From positions 112,516-176,515 of the forward strand of contig QCWH01000002.1 in the NCBI GenBank assembly GCA_003149565.1: DNA of 64,000 nucleotides, in the 5' to 3' direction. Made by a program: the position numbers and the translations under genes. The number at the start of each line of letters is the position of its first letter. Position 1 is the stretch's first letter. The notes beneath the pieces were generated by a model. It had not been told where the DNA came from, did not search any database, and was given only the letters and a program-made list of their open reading frames with translations. Positions 55,219 to 63,534 of the stretch are shown piece by piece. The DNA comes from Marivita sp. XM-24bin2 (GTDB taxonomy: Bacteria; Pseudomonadota; Alphaproteobacteria; Rhodobacterales; Rhodobacteraceae).

Positions 55219-55896
55219 TCAGTATGCGTTGTCGACTTTGAAGTTGTAAAGCTGACGGGCAGAGCCGTAGCGCTTAAACTCTTCTGGTTTTGCATCGGCA
55301 CCAGCGCGCTCAAGCAAATCGCGAAGAAGTTCCAGGTGCTCTGGGCGCATCTCTTTTTCGACGCAATCCGCTCCGAGCGATTTCACCGAACCGCGCACAA
55401 AAAGCCGAGCCTCATAGATCGAGTCGCCAAGTGCATCCCCAGCATCACCGCAAACCACAAGATTTCCGGATTGTGCCATGAAGGCGGACATGTGGCCGAC
55501 ATTCCCATGCACGACGATATCAATCCCTTTCATGGAGATTCCACAGCGCGACGACGCGTTGCCCTTGATCACCAAGAGACCACCATGCCCGGTTGCCCCG
55601 GCATATTGGCTTGCATCACCTTCGATGATCACAGTGCCTGACATCATGTTCTCGGCCACGCCAGGACCTGCCGAGCCTTGCACGTTAACGGTCGCCTGTT
55701 TGTTCATGCCAGCGGTATAGTATCCGGTGGACCCTTTGACCGTCACTTCGATGGGTGCATCCAATCCAACGGCAACAGCATGACTGCCTTTTGGATTAAC
55801 GATCTCCCATGTAGTCTGGTTGGTGTCCTTGGCCTGAGCGTGCAGTGCCGCATTCAGACCGCGCAGGCCGGAGGCGTCAAGATCGTAGGTCTGCAT
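55219..55896 (-). CDS. mgsB: N-methylglutamate synthase, GXGXG-domain subunit
   Basis: Protein of 225 aa equal to the glutamate synthase C-terminal beta-helix domain. Repeats with G-x-G spacing run from about 60 to 175, for example VNVQGSAGPGVAENM, GATGHGGLLVIKGNA and HGNVGHMSAFMAQSG. It has a structural and channel role in glutamate synthases. Its ATG overlaps the mgsA stop by 1 base. Confidence 0.9.
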   Translation of the reverse strand: MQTYDLDASGLRGLNAALHAQAKDTNQTTWEIVNPKGSHAVAVGLDAPIEVTVKGSTGYYTAGMNKQATVNVQGSAGPGVAENMMSGTVIIEGDASQYAGATGHGGLLVIKGNASSRCGISMKGIDIVVHGNVGHMSAFMAQSGNLVVCGDAGDALGDSIYEARLFVRGSVKSLGADCVEKEMRPEHLELLRDLLERAGADAKPEEFKRYGSARQLYNFKVDNAY

Positions 55897-56825
55897 TATG
55901 CCGCCTTCTTGTTTGGTTTCGGGGTTTCTTCATGGCTCCAGAAATAAACTGTGGCCGGTTCAGGCTCCCACACTTTGGCGTCATCAATGCCAGGGAGATT
56001 CACCAATGCTCTGTATTCGGAGCCAAATGCCACAAATTGATCGGTCTCGGCCATAACGGCAGGCTTGCAAGCAATCGGGTCGCGGACGACGCCGAAGCCA
56101 TCTTTCGTGCCCACGACAAAGTTGAAAAAGCCATCAAGGTCGTCCAGTGACGCCTCAAGTGCTTCACCTAGGGTTGCCCCATTCTGCATCTTCCAAGTCA
56201 GGTATGCCGCGCCAACCTCGGTATCATTCATGGTTTCAATATGAATGCCTTCGCGCTGCAGTTTGCGTCGCAGCGAATTGTGGTTGGACAAGGAACCATT
56301 ATGCACAAGGCACTGATCTGAACCGGTGTTGAATGGATGAGCGCCCATTGTTGTCACAGCGGACTCGGTCGCCATTCTTGTGTGACCAATTCCGTGTGTT
56401 CCTGACATGGATGGAATGTTGAATCGGGCCGCAACGTCCTTGGGCAGGCCAACTTCCTTGTAAATTTCCAATGTGTCACCGAACGACATGACCCGAACGT
56501 CAGGCGCGATGTCGCGCATTTTGCGGCGTGCCTCTTCAGCTTGGCCAGCCGGGACATGCAGAACCGCATGTGTGTCGTTGCGGGACAGTGTCACAGAGCC
56601 GCCAAGAGCCGCTGCGATTTTGTCGCCAAGACCGGTAAAGGCGGTATCGCCGTCTTCGGCTTGAATGGTCAATTTTGACCTGGACTCAGCGTCCGCACGA
56701 TAGATTGCAATTCCAGCGCTATCGGGACCGCGATCCGTCATCGTAATGAGCATATCGGTCAATAATGCCCCAAGATGAGGCTCAAGCGCCCGGTCCTTCA
56801 GAAACAGTCCGACAATTCCGCACAT
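55896..56825 (-). CDS. mgsA: N-methylglutamate synthase, class II amidotransferase subunit
   Basis: Ntn-type amidotransferase of 309 aa. The nucleophile is C2 (MCGIVGLFL). TDRGPDSAGIAIYR and GIGHTRMATESAV are the family segments around 31-45 and 145-157, with LVHNGSLSNHNSLRRKL after them. It would split gamma-glutamylmethylamide and pass methylamine to MgsC. First gene of mgsA-mgsB-mgsC-gmaS. Confidence 0.92.
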   Translation of the reverse strand: MCGIVGLFLKDRALEPHLGALLTDMLITMTDRGPDSAGIAIYRADAESRSKLTIQAEDGDTAFTGLGDKIAAALGGSVTLSRNDTHAVLHVPAGQAEEARRKMRDIAPDVRVMSFGDTLEIYKEVGLPKDVAARFNIPSMSGTHGIGHTRMATESAVTTMGAHPFNTGSDQCLVHNGSLSNHNSLRRKLQREGIHIETMNDTEVGAAYLTWKMQNGATLGEALEASLDDLDGFFNFVVGTKDGFGVVRDPIACKPAVMAETDQFVAFGSEYRALVNLPGIDDAKVWEPEPATVYFWSHEETPKPNKKAA

Positions 56826-57262
56826 CTAGGTGTCACTCCACGTACTTTGATTCGGGGCAGATGCCTCTCTAGTGAAGTTAGCACTGAGGTTCTCCGGCTG
56901 CAACTGTGATGAAAAATGTTTTCCTGTAATGCAATATTGAGCCCGATCTAATGAAGCCGATGAAACTGTGACTCGGGGTCGGCAAAAGCATGGCTGCTCA
57001 TTCAAGCGCGCACCGCTGGACGCATTGCAAATGTCAGATCTGATACTCATGCACATATCGCCTTGCGGTTTCTTCACATTGGAAGATGCGAAGGATGTTA
57101 GACCTTGGGGGCAGCGTGACCAGTCAACTGATCCTACGTGGCCTTGTAAGCAATTGGTGAGCACATCAAATTTATGGCTGCAAGGACCATTGAAAGTCAC
57201 TTCGTTGCACAAGAGATTTCCCAAGGGTAAAAATTTTTGCGCAAGGGTTGCGAAAGGCTAGC
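56826..57262. other. 437-base divergent promoter region between mgsA and the AraC-type regulator
   Basis: No open frame worth calling. The region is moderately AT-rich near 57160-57240. It must hold promoters for mgsA (minus) and the regulator (plus). I looked for a sigma-54 promoter and riboswitch motifs and found none that I trust. Confidence 0.6.
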
Positions 57263-58252
57263 ATGACAAAGACGATTGGTTTTCTGCTCTTTCCTGGATT
57301 TCCGATGGCTTGTCTCACGTCGGTTATCGAGCCGTTGCGCGCCGCAAACGAGATCTCGGGTCAAGTTGCGTTCGAGTGGCGATTGATTTCCGAAGAGGTG
57401 GGGGCGGTGCGTTCCAGCGCCGGGATCCTGTTCGAAAGCCAGATGACTGTGAGTGACGTTGAGGAGGTCGACTATCTTCTTTTGCTGTCAGCGCCGTCCG
57501 TGCAGTTTGCCAATCCGAAGAGTGCCGCAAATTTGCGGCGCCTGGCGCGTCATGGTTGCGTTTTGGGGGCGATCAGCGGTGGAGTTTTTCCGCTTGTGCG
57601 CAGTGGCGCAATCACTGGCGAACCATTGTCGGTGCATTGGTGTTACGAGGCGGCTTTCGCTGCAGAATTTCCGGATGTCGCCCATAGCGACGAGGTGATC
57701 GAGATCACCAATCGTTGCGTCACGGCGTCAGGTGCGGCGGCGGCGTTCGATCTGGCGCTTGGCTTTATTCAAACTGCGCTGGGTTCCGATGTGGCTACAG
57801 AGGTTGCATGTTGGTTCCAGCATCCCGTGATCCGCAAGATCGGAGGCCGACAAGCGGTTCCTGTTCGCCTGACCGAAAGTATTCAGGACGAACTGTCGCC
57901 AATCGTGTCCAAGGCCATCGACATGTTCACCGCTGACCTGGCCAATCCCGTGACTGTCGCGCAGTTGGCTGAACGACTGCATATTTCGCCGCGCCATCTG
58001 GAACGAAGCTTCAAGAAAGCGACTGGTCAGAACCCAACGACTTACTTTCGAGGGGTGAGGATGCAGGCGGCGCGGCAGATCGTGATGTATACAAACGATG
58101 CTGTCGCCGATATCGCTGCGGCCGTCGGCTATGCCAGTAGCAAACATTTCACCCGGCACTACCGGAGCGAATACGGAATGAGCCCTCAGGAAGATCGTCA
58201 GAGGATCAATCTTGACCGCACCGAAACCAATAGACCGGTCCCTTCCGTGTGA
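57263..58252 (+). CDS. GlxA-type AraC-family regulator (DJ-1/PfpI-like sensor domain)
   Basis: Regulator of 329 aa. The N-terminal class I amidotransferase-like domain (about 3-175) starts TIGFLLFPGFPMACLTSVIEPL. It lacks the catalytic cysteine motif; the nearby text reads CVLGAISGGVFPL, with G-x-x-S instead. The C-terminal double helix-turn-helix runs from about 220, with LAERLHISPRHLERSFKKAT and AAVGYASSKHFTRHYRSEYG. The ATG at 57263 follows AAAGG. Its place between the mgs and mgd operons makes it the likely activator of methylamine genes. Confidence 0.9.
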   Translation: MTKTIGFLLFPGFPMACLTSVIEPLRAANEISGQVAFEWRLISEEVGAVRSSAGILFESQMTVSDVEEVDYLLLLSAPSVQFANPKSAANLRRLARHGCVLGAISGGVFPLVRSGAITGEPLSVHWCYEAAFAAEFPDVAHSDEVIEITNRCVTASGAAAAFDLALGFIQTALGSDVATEVACWFQHPVIRKIGGRQAVPVRLTESIQDELSPIVSKAIDMFTADLANPVTVAQLAERLHISPRHLERSFKKATGQNPTTYFRGVRMQAARQIVMYTNDAVADIAAAVGYASSKHFTRHYRSEYGMSPQEDRQRINLDRTETNRPVPSV

Positions 58253-58258
58253 CCTAAG

Positions 58259-58819
58259 TCAGAAGGCGGCGTGGCACGCCGTCACCAGCGCATGATGCAG
58301 CGAACCCGCCGCACTGCGTGGACCGAGTATCGAAATAGTGGATGGGTCGCGGCACAGCACAAAACATCCGAGATGTTCGATTGAACAGCGCTGCACCTCG
58401 CCGCCACTCCAATCCGCGGTGTCGGCGGCGCACAGCAACTCCAAGGCCCGGAACAGATCGCGTCCAACAAGATCAAATCTGCACCACGCGTCTGTCTGTT
58501 CCGTAATGGATGCCGCTGCGCCGATTTCATTCGAAAGCATTTTGGCCAGGTCTTCATGCGTTTCTAGTGGCGCTTCGACCATCCACTGGTCAGGCCCGGT
58601 CCAAAACGCCCGAAGCGTGCTTCCCGCATGTCGAGAGGTTTCAGGCGCATCGGCGCCAATAACCTTCTTCAAGGCCGCCCGTGTGTCTTCTTCACGACCC
58701 AAGCGCGCGGCGACGGACGCCAGAGCGACATCTGTCACTTCAGTCAAGGTGACCTCGCCGATCGTTTCCATCGAAGGTTCGGCATTCCCGAGAGGTGTTA
58801 ATGGTGAAAGATCATGCAC
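58259..58819 (-). CDS. mgdD: N-methylglutamate dehydrogenase, gamma-like subunit
   Basis: SoxG-like protein of 186 aa. It has TLRAFWTGPDQWMVEAP and DAWCRFDLVGRDLFRALELL, the segments shared with sarcosine oxidase gamma and the glycine cleavage T-protein fold. I use the GTG at 58819, preceded by AGGGAGAA, which overlaps the end of mgdC; an ATG at 58879 is deep in mgdC. Last gene of the mgd operon, ending 6 bases from the convergent regulator. Confidence 0.85.
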   Translation of the reverse strand: MHDLSPLTPLGNAEPSMETIGEVTLTEVTDVALASVAARLGREEDTRAALKKVIGADAPETSRHAGSTLRAFWTGPDQWMVEAPLETHEDLAKMLSNEIGAAASITEQTDAWCRFDLVGRDLFRALELLCAADTADWSGGEVQRCSIEHLGCFVLCRDPSTISILGPRSAAGSLHHALVTACHAAF

Positions 58820-61763
58820 GGAGCCGTTCTCCCTCTGGGTCGACAAAATGGGCGCTGACAACTTCAACTTCGTGATCAACGCCGGTCAGTGGGCTCACGA
58901 GACGTACGATTTCACCAATACGCGTATCACCTGATTTGAGGTAGCCAAGGCCTATGTGACAGCCGAGGTTAGGCGAGAAACAGGCTGACGTGATATAGCC
59001 CTGATCATGCGCGGCATCGACCGGCGTGCCCTTTGTCATCAGATGCGCACCAGCAACAACCTTGTCGTCAGAATTGACCGGTTTTAGGCCAACAAGTTTC
59101 AACGCGTCCGCTTCGTTCAGCCCGGGCCGTTCCGACAGCTTTGATCCGATGCTGTCCTTTGCCTTTGAGACCATCCTGCCCATACCAAGGTTGTTGGCGG
59201 TTGTGGTCCCATTCAACTCGTTGCCCGCTGCGTGCCCTTTTTCGATCCGCATGACACCAAGCGCTTCCAGTCCGTAGGGGACCACATCGAATTCCTTACC
59301 TTCTTCCATCAAACGGCGCATCAGGGCGTCGCCATAGCGTGTTGGCACTGCGATTTCAAAAGCCAGTTCGCCCGAAAAGGAAATGCGGAACAGTCGGGCG
59401 CGCAAACCGCCGCAGACGGTGATTTCTCCACATGCCATGAAGGGAAATCCATCGTTCGAGATATCAAACTCCGGATCCACGATTTTTTGCAGCAATTTGC
59501 GCGAATTTGGTCCTGCCACCGCATACTGTGCCCACGCTTCTGTGGTCGAAATCAACTGTACGTCCATATCCGGGAAAAGACACTGGCGTACAAATTCCAT
59601 ATGACGATACACCGGCACAGCATTTGCGGTCGTAGTCGTGACAACGAAATGGTCGTCTGCCAAGCGTGCTGCAGTTCCATCATCCATTGCGATTCCGTCT
59701 TCCCGAAGCATCAGGCCGTAGCGGGTCTTGCCGACAGGCAGCTTGGCAAATCCGTTCGCATACACCTTGTTCAAGAACTCGGCTGCATCTGTTCCCTGCA
59801 CGTCAATCTTGCCCAGTGTGGTGCAATCACAGACACCCACGGATTTACGGGTCTGCAAAACCTCGCGATCAACGCTTTGACGCCAATGAGTTTCACCGGG
59901 CTGCGGGAACCATTGAGCGCGCATCCACATGCCGACCTCGACAAAGACGGCACCCTGTTCTTCGGCCCAGTAGTGACTGGGAGTTTTGCGAACGGGGCGA
60001 AAGGTCTTGTCTCGGGAACGGCCGGCAAGAACGCCCATAGCGACGGGCGTATACGGGGGACGGAAAATCGTTGTCCCCACTTCAGGGATTTGCTTGCCCG
60101 CCACGTCTGCCATGATGGCAAGGCCGGCGATATTCGACGTTTTCCCTTGATCAGTCGCCATACCGAGCGTCGTGTACCGCTTGAGGTGTTCAACCGACCT
60201 GAAGTTTTCCTGATGTGCCAATTTAATGTCTTTGGCCGTGACGTCGTTCTGTTGATCCACCCACGCGCGCTTGGCGCCTGCAACATGCCAAAAGGGCGTT
60301 ACCCGAATGGGAGCATCTTCTGCCGTGGGAAGATCGGGGGTGCTGCTTTTTACGCCAAGATCGCCTAGCGCTTGTACTGCGGCAGCCTGACCCGTCTGCA
60401 AGGCTGCGTGAGTGCTGAACGCCCCAGAGGCCGCGCCCGCCACGCTCAATCCTGACGGCAGAGTTCCTCCTGGAATAAATGCGGCAAGCTTTTCGTCCCA
60501 TTGTGGCCGCCCGCGCTGGTGACATGTCAGGTGCACGTTTGGGTTCCACCCACCTGAAACGCCAAGTCCATCTATCGTCAGACTGCGCGTTGTGCCGGAG
60601 CTCAAGGTGACTTCGATTGCGGTAAGACCCAAACGGCCTTGAGTGTTCGTCACTGAGGCACCGGCCAGAGTTTCGTAGTCCGCTGTGTCGGGCGCATCTG
60701 GGCGCGTGTCGATCACGGTGGTTTTAACACCCTTCGAGACTAGGTCTGCGGCCGTGCGGTGGCCATCGTCATTGTTGGTAAAGACAGCAACCGCAGAGCC
60801 GGTGCTGACGGCCCACCGATTGGCATAAGCGCGCATAGCGCTTGCCAGCATGATTCCGGGCCGATCGTTGTTCTCAAATACAATCGGACGCTCGGTCGCT
60901 CCGCCAGCAAGAATCGCGCGTTTGGAATACACGCGCCACAGGATCTGGCGGGGCTTTCCCGGTGCAGGTTCCGGCAAATGGTCGCTGACCCTTTCAACCA
61001 TGCCATAAATGCCGTGATCGAACGCTCCGATGACGGTGCTTCGAGACATGACACGGACGTTCGGCATAGAATTCAGCCGCGCCACGGTTTCAGCGGCCCA
61101 AGCAGCACCGTCTTCATCGGCCAGCATTCCGGTGTCAGCAATGAGGCGTCCGCCAAGAACAAAGTCTTCGTCGGCCAGAATGACTCGCGCACCGGACTCG
61201 CCAGCGGTCAATGCGGCAGCCAACCCAGCAGGACCCGCGCCGATGATAAGCAGGTCGCAATGCAGAAAACCTTTATCGTAGCTGTCAGGGTCAGGGTCGT
61301 GTCCGAGAGATCCAAGACCTGCAGCGCGACGGATGATTGGTTCGTACAGCTTTTCCCAGAATGCCTTGGGCCACATGAACGTTTTGTAATAAAACCCGGC
61401 CGTCAGAAATGGAGAAAACAGATCGTTGATCGCCATCGCGTCCCACTTCAGCGAAGGCCAACGGTTCTGCGAGTTTGCAACGAGGCCATCGAAAAGCTCG
61501 GCTGTTGTTGCCCGTGTGTTGGGTTCTTTGCGCGCGCCTGATCGCAACTCCACAATGGCATTCGGCTCTTCTGAACCAGAGGTCATCGGGCCTCGGGGGC
61601 GGTGATATTTAAAGCTGCGGCCCATCAACCGGACGCCATTGGCCAGAAGGGCGGAGGCCAGAGTATCGCCAGCGCAGCCGCTGTAGCGCACCCCGTCAAA
61701 GGTAAAGCCAAATGACGTGCTGCGGTCTATCAATCCGCCGTTCAGTCGGTTCTTTCCGGTCAT
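58812..61763 (-). CDS. mgdC: N-methylglutamate dehydrogenase, alpha-like subunit
   Basis: SoxA-like protein of 983 aa. The N-terminal part is a ferredoxin-like fold (FDGVRYSGCAGDTLASALLANG). The NAD-binding domain starts with LLIIGAGPAGLAAALTAGES near 172-190. A C-terminal T-protein domain binds tetrahydrofolate (from about 590, with CDCTTLGKIDVQGTDAAEFLNKVYANG). The enzyme oxidises N-methylglutamate to glutamate and formaldehyde, caught as methylene-tetrahydrofolate. Sarcosine oxidase is the close homologue; the neighbours favour the NMG role. Confidence 0.9.
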   Translation of the reverse strand: MTGKNRLNGGLIDRSTSFGFTFDGVRYSGCAGDTLASALLANGVRLMGRSFKYHRPRGPMTSGSEEPNAIVELRSGARKEPNTRATTAELFDGLVANSQNRWPSLKWDAMAINDLFSPFLTAGFYYKTFMWPKAFWEKLYEPIIRRAAGLGSLGHDPDPDSYDKGFLHCDLLIIGAGPAGLAAALTAGESGARVILADEDFVLGGRLIADTGMLADEDGAAWAAETVARLNSMPNVRVMSRSTVIGAFDHGIYGMVERVSDHLPEPAPGKPRQILWRVYSKRAILAGGATERPIVFENNDRPGIMLASAMRAYANRWAVSTGSAVAVFTNNDDGHRTAADLVSKGVKTTVIDTRPDAPDTADYETLAGASVTNTQGRLGLTAIEVTLSSGTTRSLTIDGLGVSGGWNPNVHLTCHQRGRPQWDEKLAAFIPGGTLPSGLSVAGAASGAFSTHAALQTGQAAAVQALGDLGVKSSTPDLPTAEDAPIRVTPFWHVAGAKRAWVDQQNDVTAKDIKLAHQENFRSVEHLKRYTTLGMATDQGKTSNIAGLAIMADVAGKQIPEVGTTIFRPPYTPVAMGVLAGRSRDKTFRPVRKTPSHYWAEEQGAVFVEVGMWMRAQWFPQPGETHWRQSVDREVLQTRKSVGVCDCTTLGKIDVQGTDAAEFLNKVYANGFAKLPVGKTRYGLMLREDGIAMDDGTAARLADDHFVVTTTTANAVPVYRHMEFVRQCLFPDMDVQLISTTEAWAQYAVAGPNSRKLLQKIVDPEFDISNDGFPFMACGEITVCGGLRARLFRISFSGELAFEIAVPTRYGDALMRRLMEEGKEFDVVPYGLEALGVMRIEKGHAAGNELNGTTTANNLGMGRMVSKAKDSIGSKLSERPGLNEADALKLVGLKPVNSDDKVVAGAHLMTKGTPVDAAHDQGYITSACFSPNLGCHIGLGYLKSGDTRIGEIVRLVSPLTGVDHEVEVVSAHFVDPEGERLRA

Positions 61764-62047
61764 CTGGAACGCCCCTCGGCACGCGCCACGTCGCGCGCCA
61801 GTTCTACTTTCGTGATCTCATGTGTGGTGGTGTCCCGCGTTACAACGAGCCAAGAGCGGTCGCCTTGCTCATGAAACCACAACTCGCGATGCAGTCCCGC
61901 AGGATTATCGCGGAGATAGCCATACTCGTAGAACCGCTCTGCCGCATTGTCGCTCTGCGGGTCGGGCCGATTTATCAACGACGCATCGCCTTTGTAGACA
62001 AACTCAGCGGCATCGCGCGGACCTAGAATGGGGTGGTTGATGATCAT
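61760..62047 (-). CDS. mgdB: N-methylglutamate dehydrogenase, delta-like subunit without the zinc ligands
   Basis: SoxD-like protein of 95 aa. It keeps RDNPAGLHRELWFHEQGDR at 46-64 and THEITKVELARD. In heterotetrameric sarcosine oxidase the delta subunit binds zinc by three cysteines and a histidine. Here the first CxxC is replaced by H5-P-I-L8, and the cysteine four residues after H59 is D63, so only the histidine remains. It overlaps mgdC by 4 bases. Confidence 0.88.
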   Translation of the reverse strand: MIINHPILGPRDAAEFVYKGDASLINRPDPQSDNAAERFYEYGYLRDNPAGLHRELWFHEQGDRSWLVVTRDTTTHEITKVELARDVARAEGRSR

Positions 62048-62060
62048 TTCCGATCCTCGC

Positions 62061-63311
62061 TCAATGCAGGTTGGGCTGATTGCCCACGCCTTTTTCGTCG
62101 ATCATCCCGCCTTTGGCAAAGCGATCCAATCGATACGCTGTCGCGGTCTTGTGTGGGGTGTCCGTCGCCAGAAGATGTGCATAGGCGAACCCGCTTGCCG
62201 GTGTCGCCTTGAAGCCGCCATAGCACCAGCCGCCATTGAAATAGAGGCCGTCAATATGGGTGCGGTCAATGATTGGAGACCCGTCCATAGACATGTCCAT
62301 GACTCCGCCCCACATCCGCAGTAGGCGTGCGCGACCCAGGTTCGGAAAGATTGCCATACCGCCCTCGCAGACATCTTCGACCACCGGCAGGTTCCCGCGT
62401 TGCGCGTAGGAGTTGTAGCCGTCAATGTCCCCGCCAAACACAAGTCCACCCTTGTCGGACTGACTGCAGTAGAAGTGACCCGCGCCGAAGGTGATCACAC
62501 CGGGTAAAAGCGGCTTCAATCCCTCTGAGACGAAAGCTTGCAAGACATGGCTTTCAATTGGCAGGCGCATTCCGGCCATGCCCATCACGCGCGAGGACGA
62601 CCCGGCAACGCACGAGGCAACCTTTTTCGCTCCGATAAAACCGCGCGTGGTTTCCACGCCCGTGCACACCCCGTCTTTGATCTGAAAGCCTGTGACTTCA
62701 CAATTCTGGATGATGTCGACGCCGTGTTGGTCGGCGCCACGAGCATACCCCCAAGCGACCGCGTCATGCCTTACTGTGCCGCCACGATGCTGCGCCAGTC
62801 CTCCTTTGATCGGAAAACGTGCATTGTTGACGTTCAGGAAAGGATAGCGTGCAACAATCTGTTCCGTGGTCAGAAGCTCTGCGTCCGCACCATTCAAAAT
62901 CATGGCATTTCCGCGCCGGATAAAGGCATCGCGTTGCCCATCGCTGTGGATCAGGTTGAGAATGCCGCGCTGACTGACCATGGCATTGTAATTCAGCTCC
63001 TGCTCCAAACCCTCCCAAAGCTGAAGGGAAAACTCGTAGAAAGGCTCGTTGCCATCCAAGAGGTAGTTTGATCTAATAATGGTGGTGTTGCGACCGACAT
63101 TGCCGCCACCGATCCAGCCTTTTTCAATAACGGCAATACTTGACTGCCGGAATTCCTTTGCGAGGTAGTATGCCGTTGCCAAGCCATGACCACCGCCGCC
63201 AATGATGACGTAGTCATAGTGAGGTTTGGGCGCTGCATCACGCCATGCCGGTCCCCAACCACGGTGACCTGTTAGGGCTTCTTTTATGACCCTGAACCCA
63301 GAGTAGCGCAT
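62061..63311 (-). CDS. mgdA: N-methylglutamate dehydrogenase, beta-like subunit
   Basis: SoxB-like flavoprotein of 416 aa. The FAD site is YVIIGGGGHGLATAYYLAKEF at about 34-54 and the flavin/substrate region carries GGTVRHDAVAWGYARGA near 177-193. C-terminal SPIIDRTHIDGLYFNGGW is family-typical. The ATG at 63311 has AAGGAG upstream and gives the family length; the frame to 63398 adds an unconserved leader. First gene of mgdABCD, the catalytic core that oxidises the N-methyl group. Confidence 0.92.
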   Translation of the reverse strand: MRYSGFRVIKEALTGHRGWGPAWRDAAPKPHYDYVIIGGGGHGLATAYYLAKEFRQSSIAVIEKGWIGGGNVGRNTTIIRSNYLLDGNEPFYEFSLQLWEGLEQELNYNAMVSQRGILNLIHSDGQRDAFIRRGNAMILNGADAELLTTEQIVARYPFLNVNNARFPIKGGLAQHRGGTVRHDAVAWGYARGADQHGVDIIQNCEVTGFQIKDGVCTGVETTRGFIGAKKVASCVAGSSSRVMGMAGMRLPIESHVLQAFVSEGLKPLLPGVITFGAGHFYCSQSDKGGLVFGGDIDGYNSYAQRGNLPVVEDVCEGGMAIFPNLGRARLLRMWGGVMDMSMDGSPIIDRTHIDGLYFNGGWCYGGFKATPASGFAYAHLLATDTPHKTATAYRLDRFAKGGMIDEKGVGNQPNLH

Positions 63312-63446
63312 CGATTCGGACTCCTTTGGTCCATGCTTCCCTACTTTGGGCGATTTGTCCCTGCCAGCTTCAGACCAAAAGGGGCACAGATCGGACATAG
63401 TAACAAGAAAGTATCACATGATTCATGCCTCTCCTTGGGGCGGGCG

Positions 63447-63462
63447 TGCGGCAGGTGCCGCA
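63447..63462. promoter_or_regulatory. Perfect-arm palindrome upstream of mgdA
   Basis: TGCGGCAGGTGCCGCA has 7-base perfect arms and a GG centre. It lies 136-151 bases before the mgdA ATG and 73 bases past the end of the LacI-family gene. It could be an operator or part of a transcript end; there is no following T-run. Confidence 0.4.
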
Positions 63463-63534
63463 GGCGTCTGCGCTCAATGATGTGATTTTTGGGAATTCTC
63501 ACGTGACGCCCGATGCGTGCTGCGTTGAATTTTC

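Noticed and set aside
52456..55896. Annotation as GlnT/GlxCD glutamine and glutamate synthase-like genes
   Set aside because: Sequence similarity is real, but the full NMG gene set and order explain the cluster better.
56826..57262. Sigma-54 promoter or riboswitch for the mgs genes
   Set aside because: I found no TGGCAC-N5-TTGC match and no known riboswitch core on either strand.
59232..60368. 378-codon open frame on the plus strand
   Set aside because: Antisense shadow of mgdC. No start signal and no family pattern.
58259..63311. Annotation as sarcosine oxidase soxBDAG
   Set aside because: The genes are homologous, but gmaS and mgsABC are adjacent, glyA/purU-type sarcosine partners are absent, and the delta subunit lacks the zinc ligands. 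NMG dehydrogenase fits better, though side activity on sarcosine is possible.
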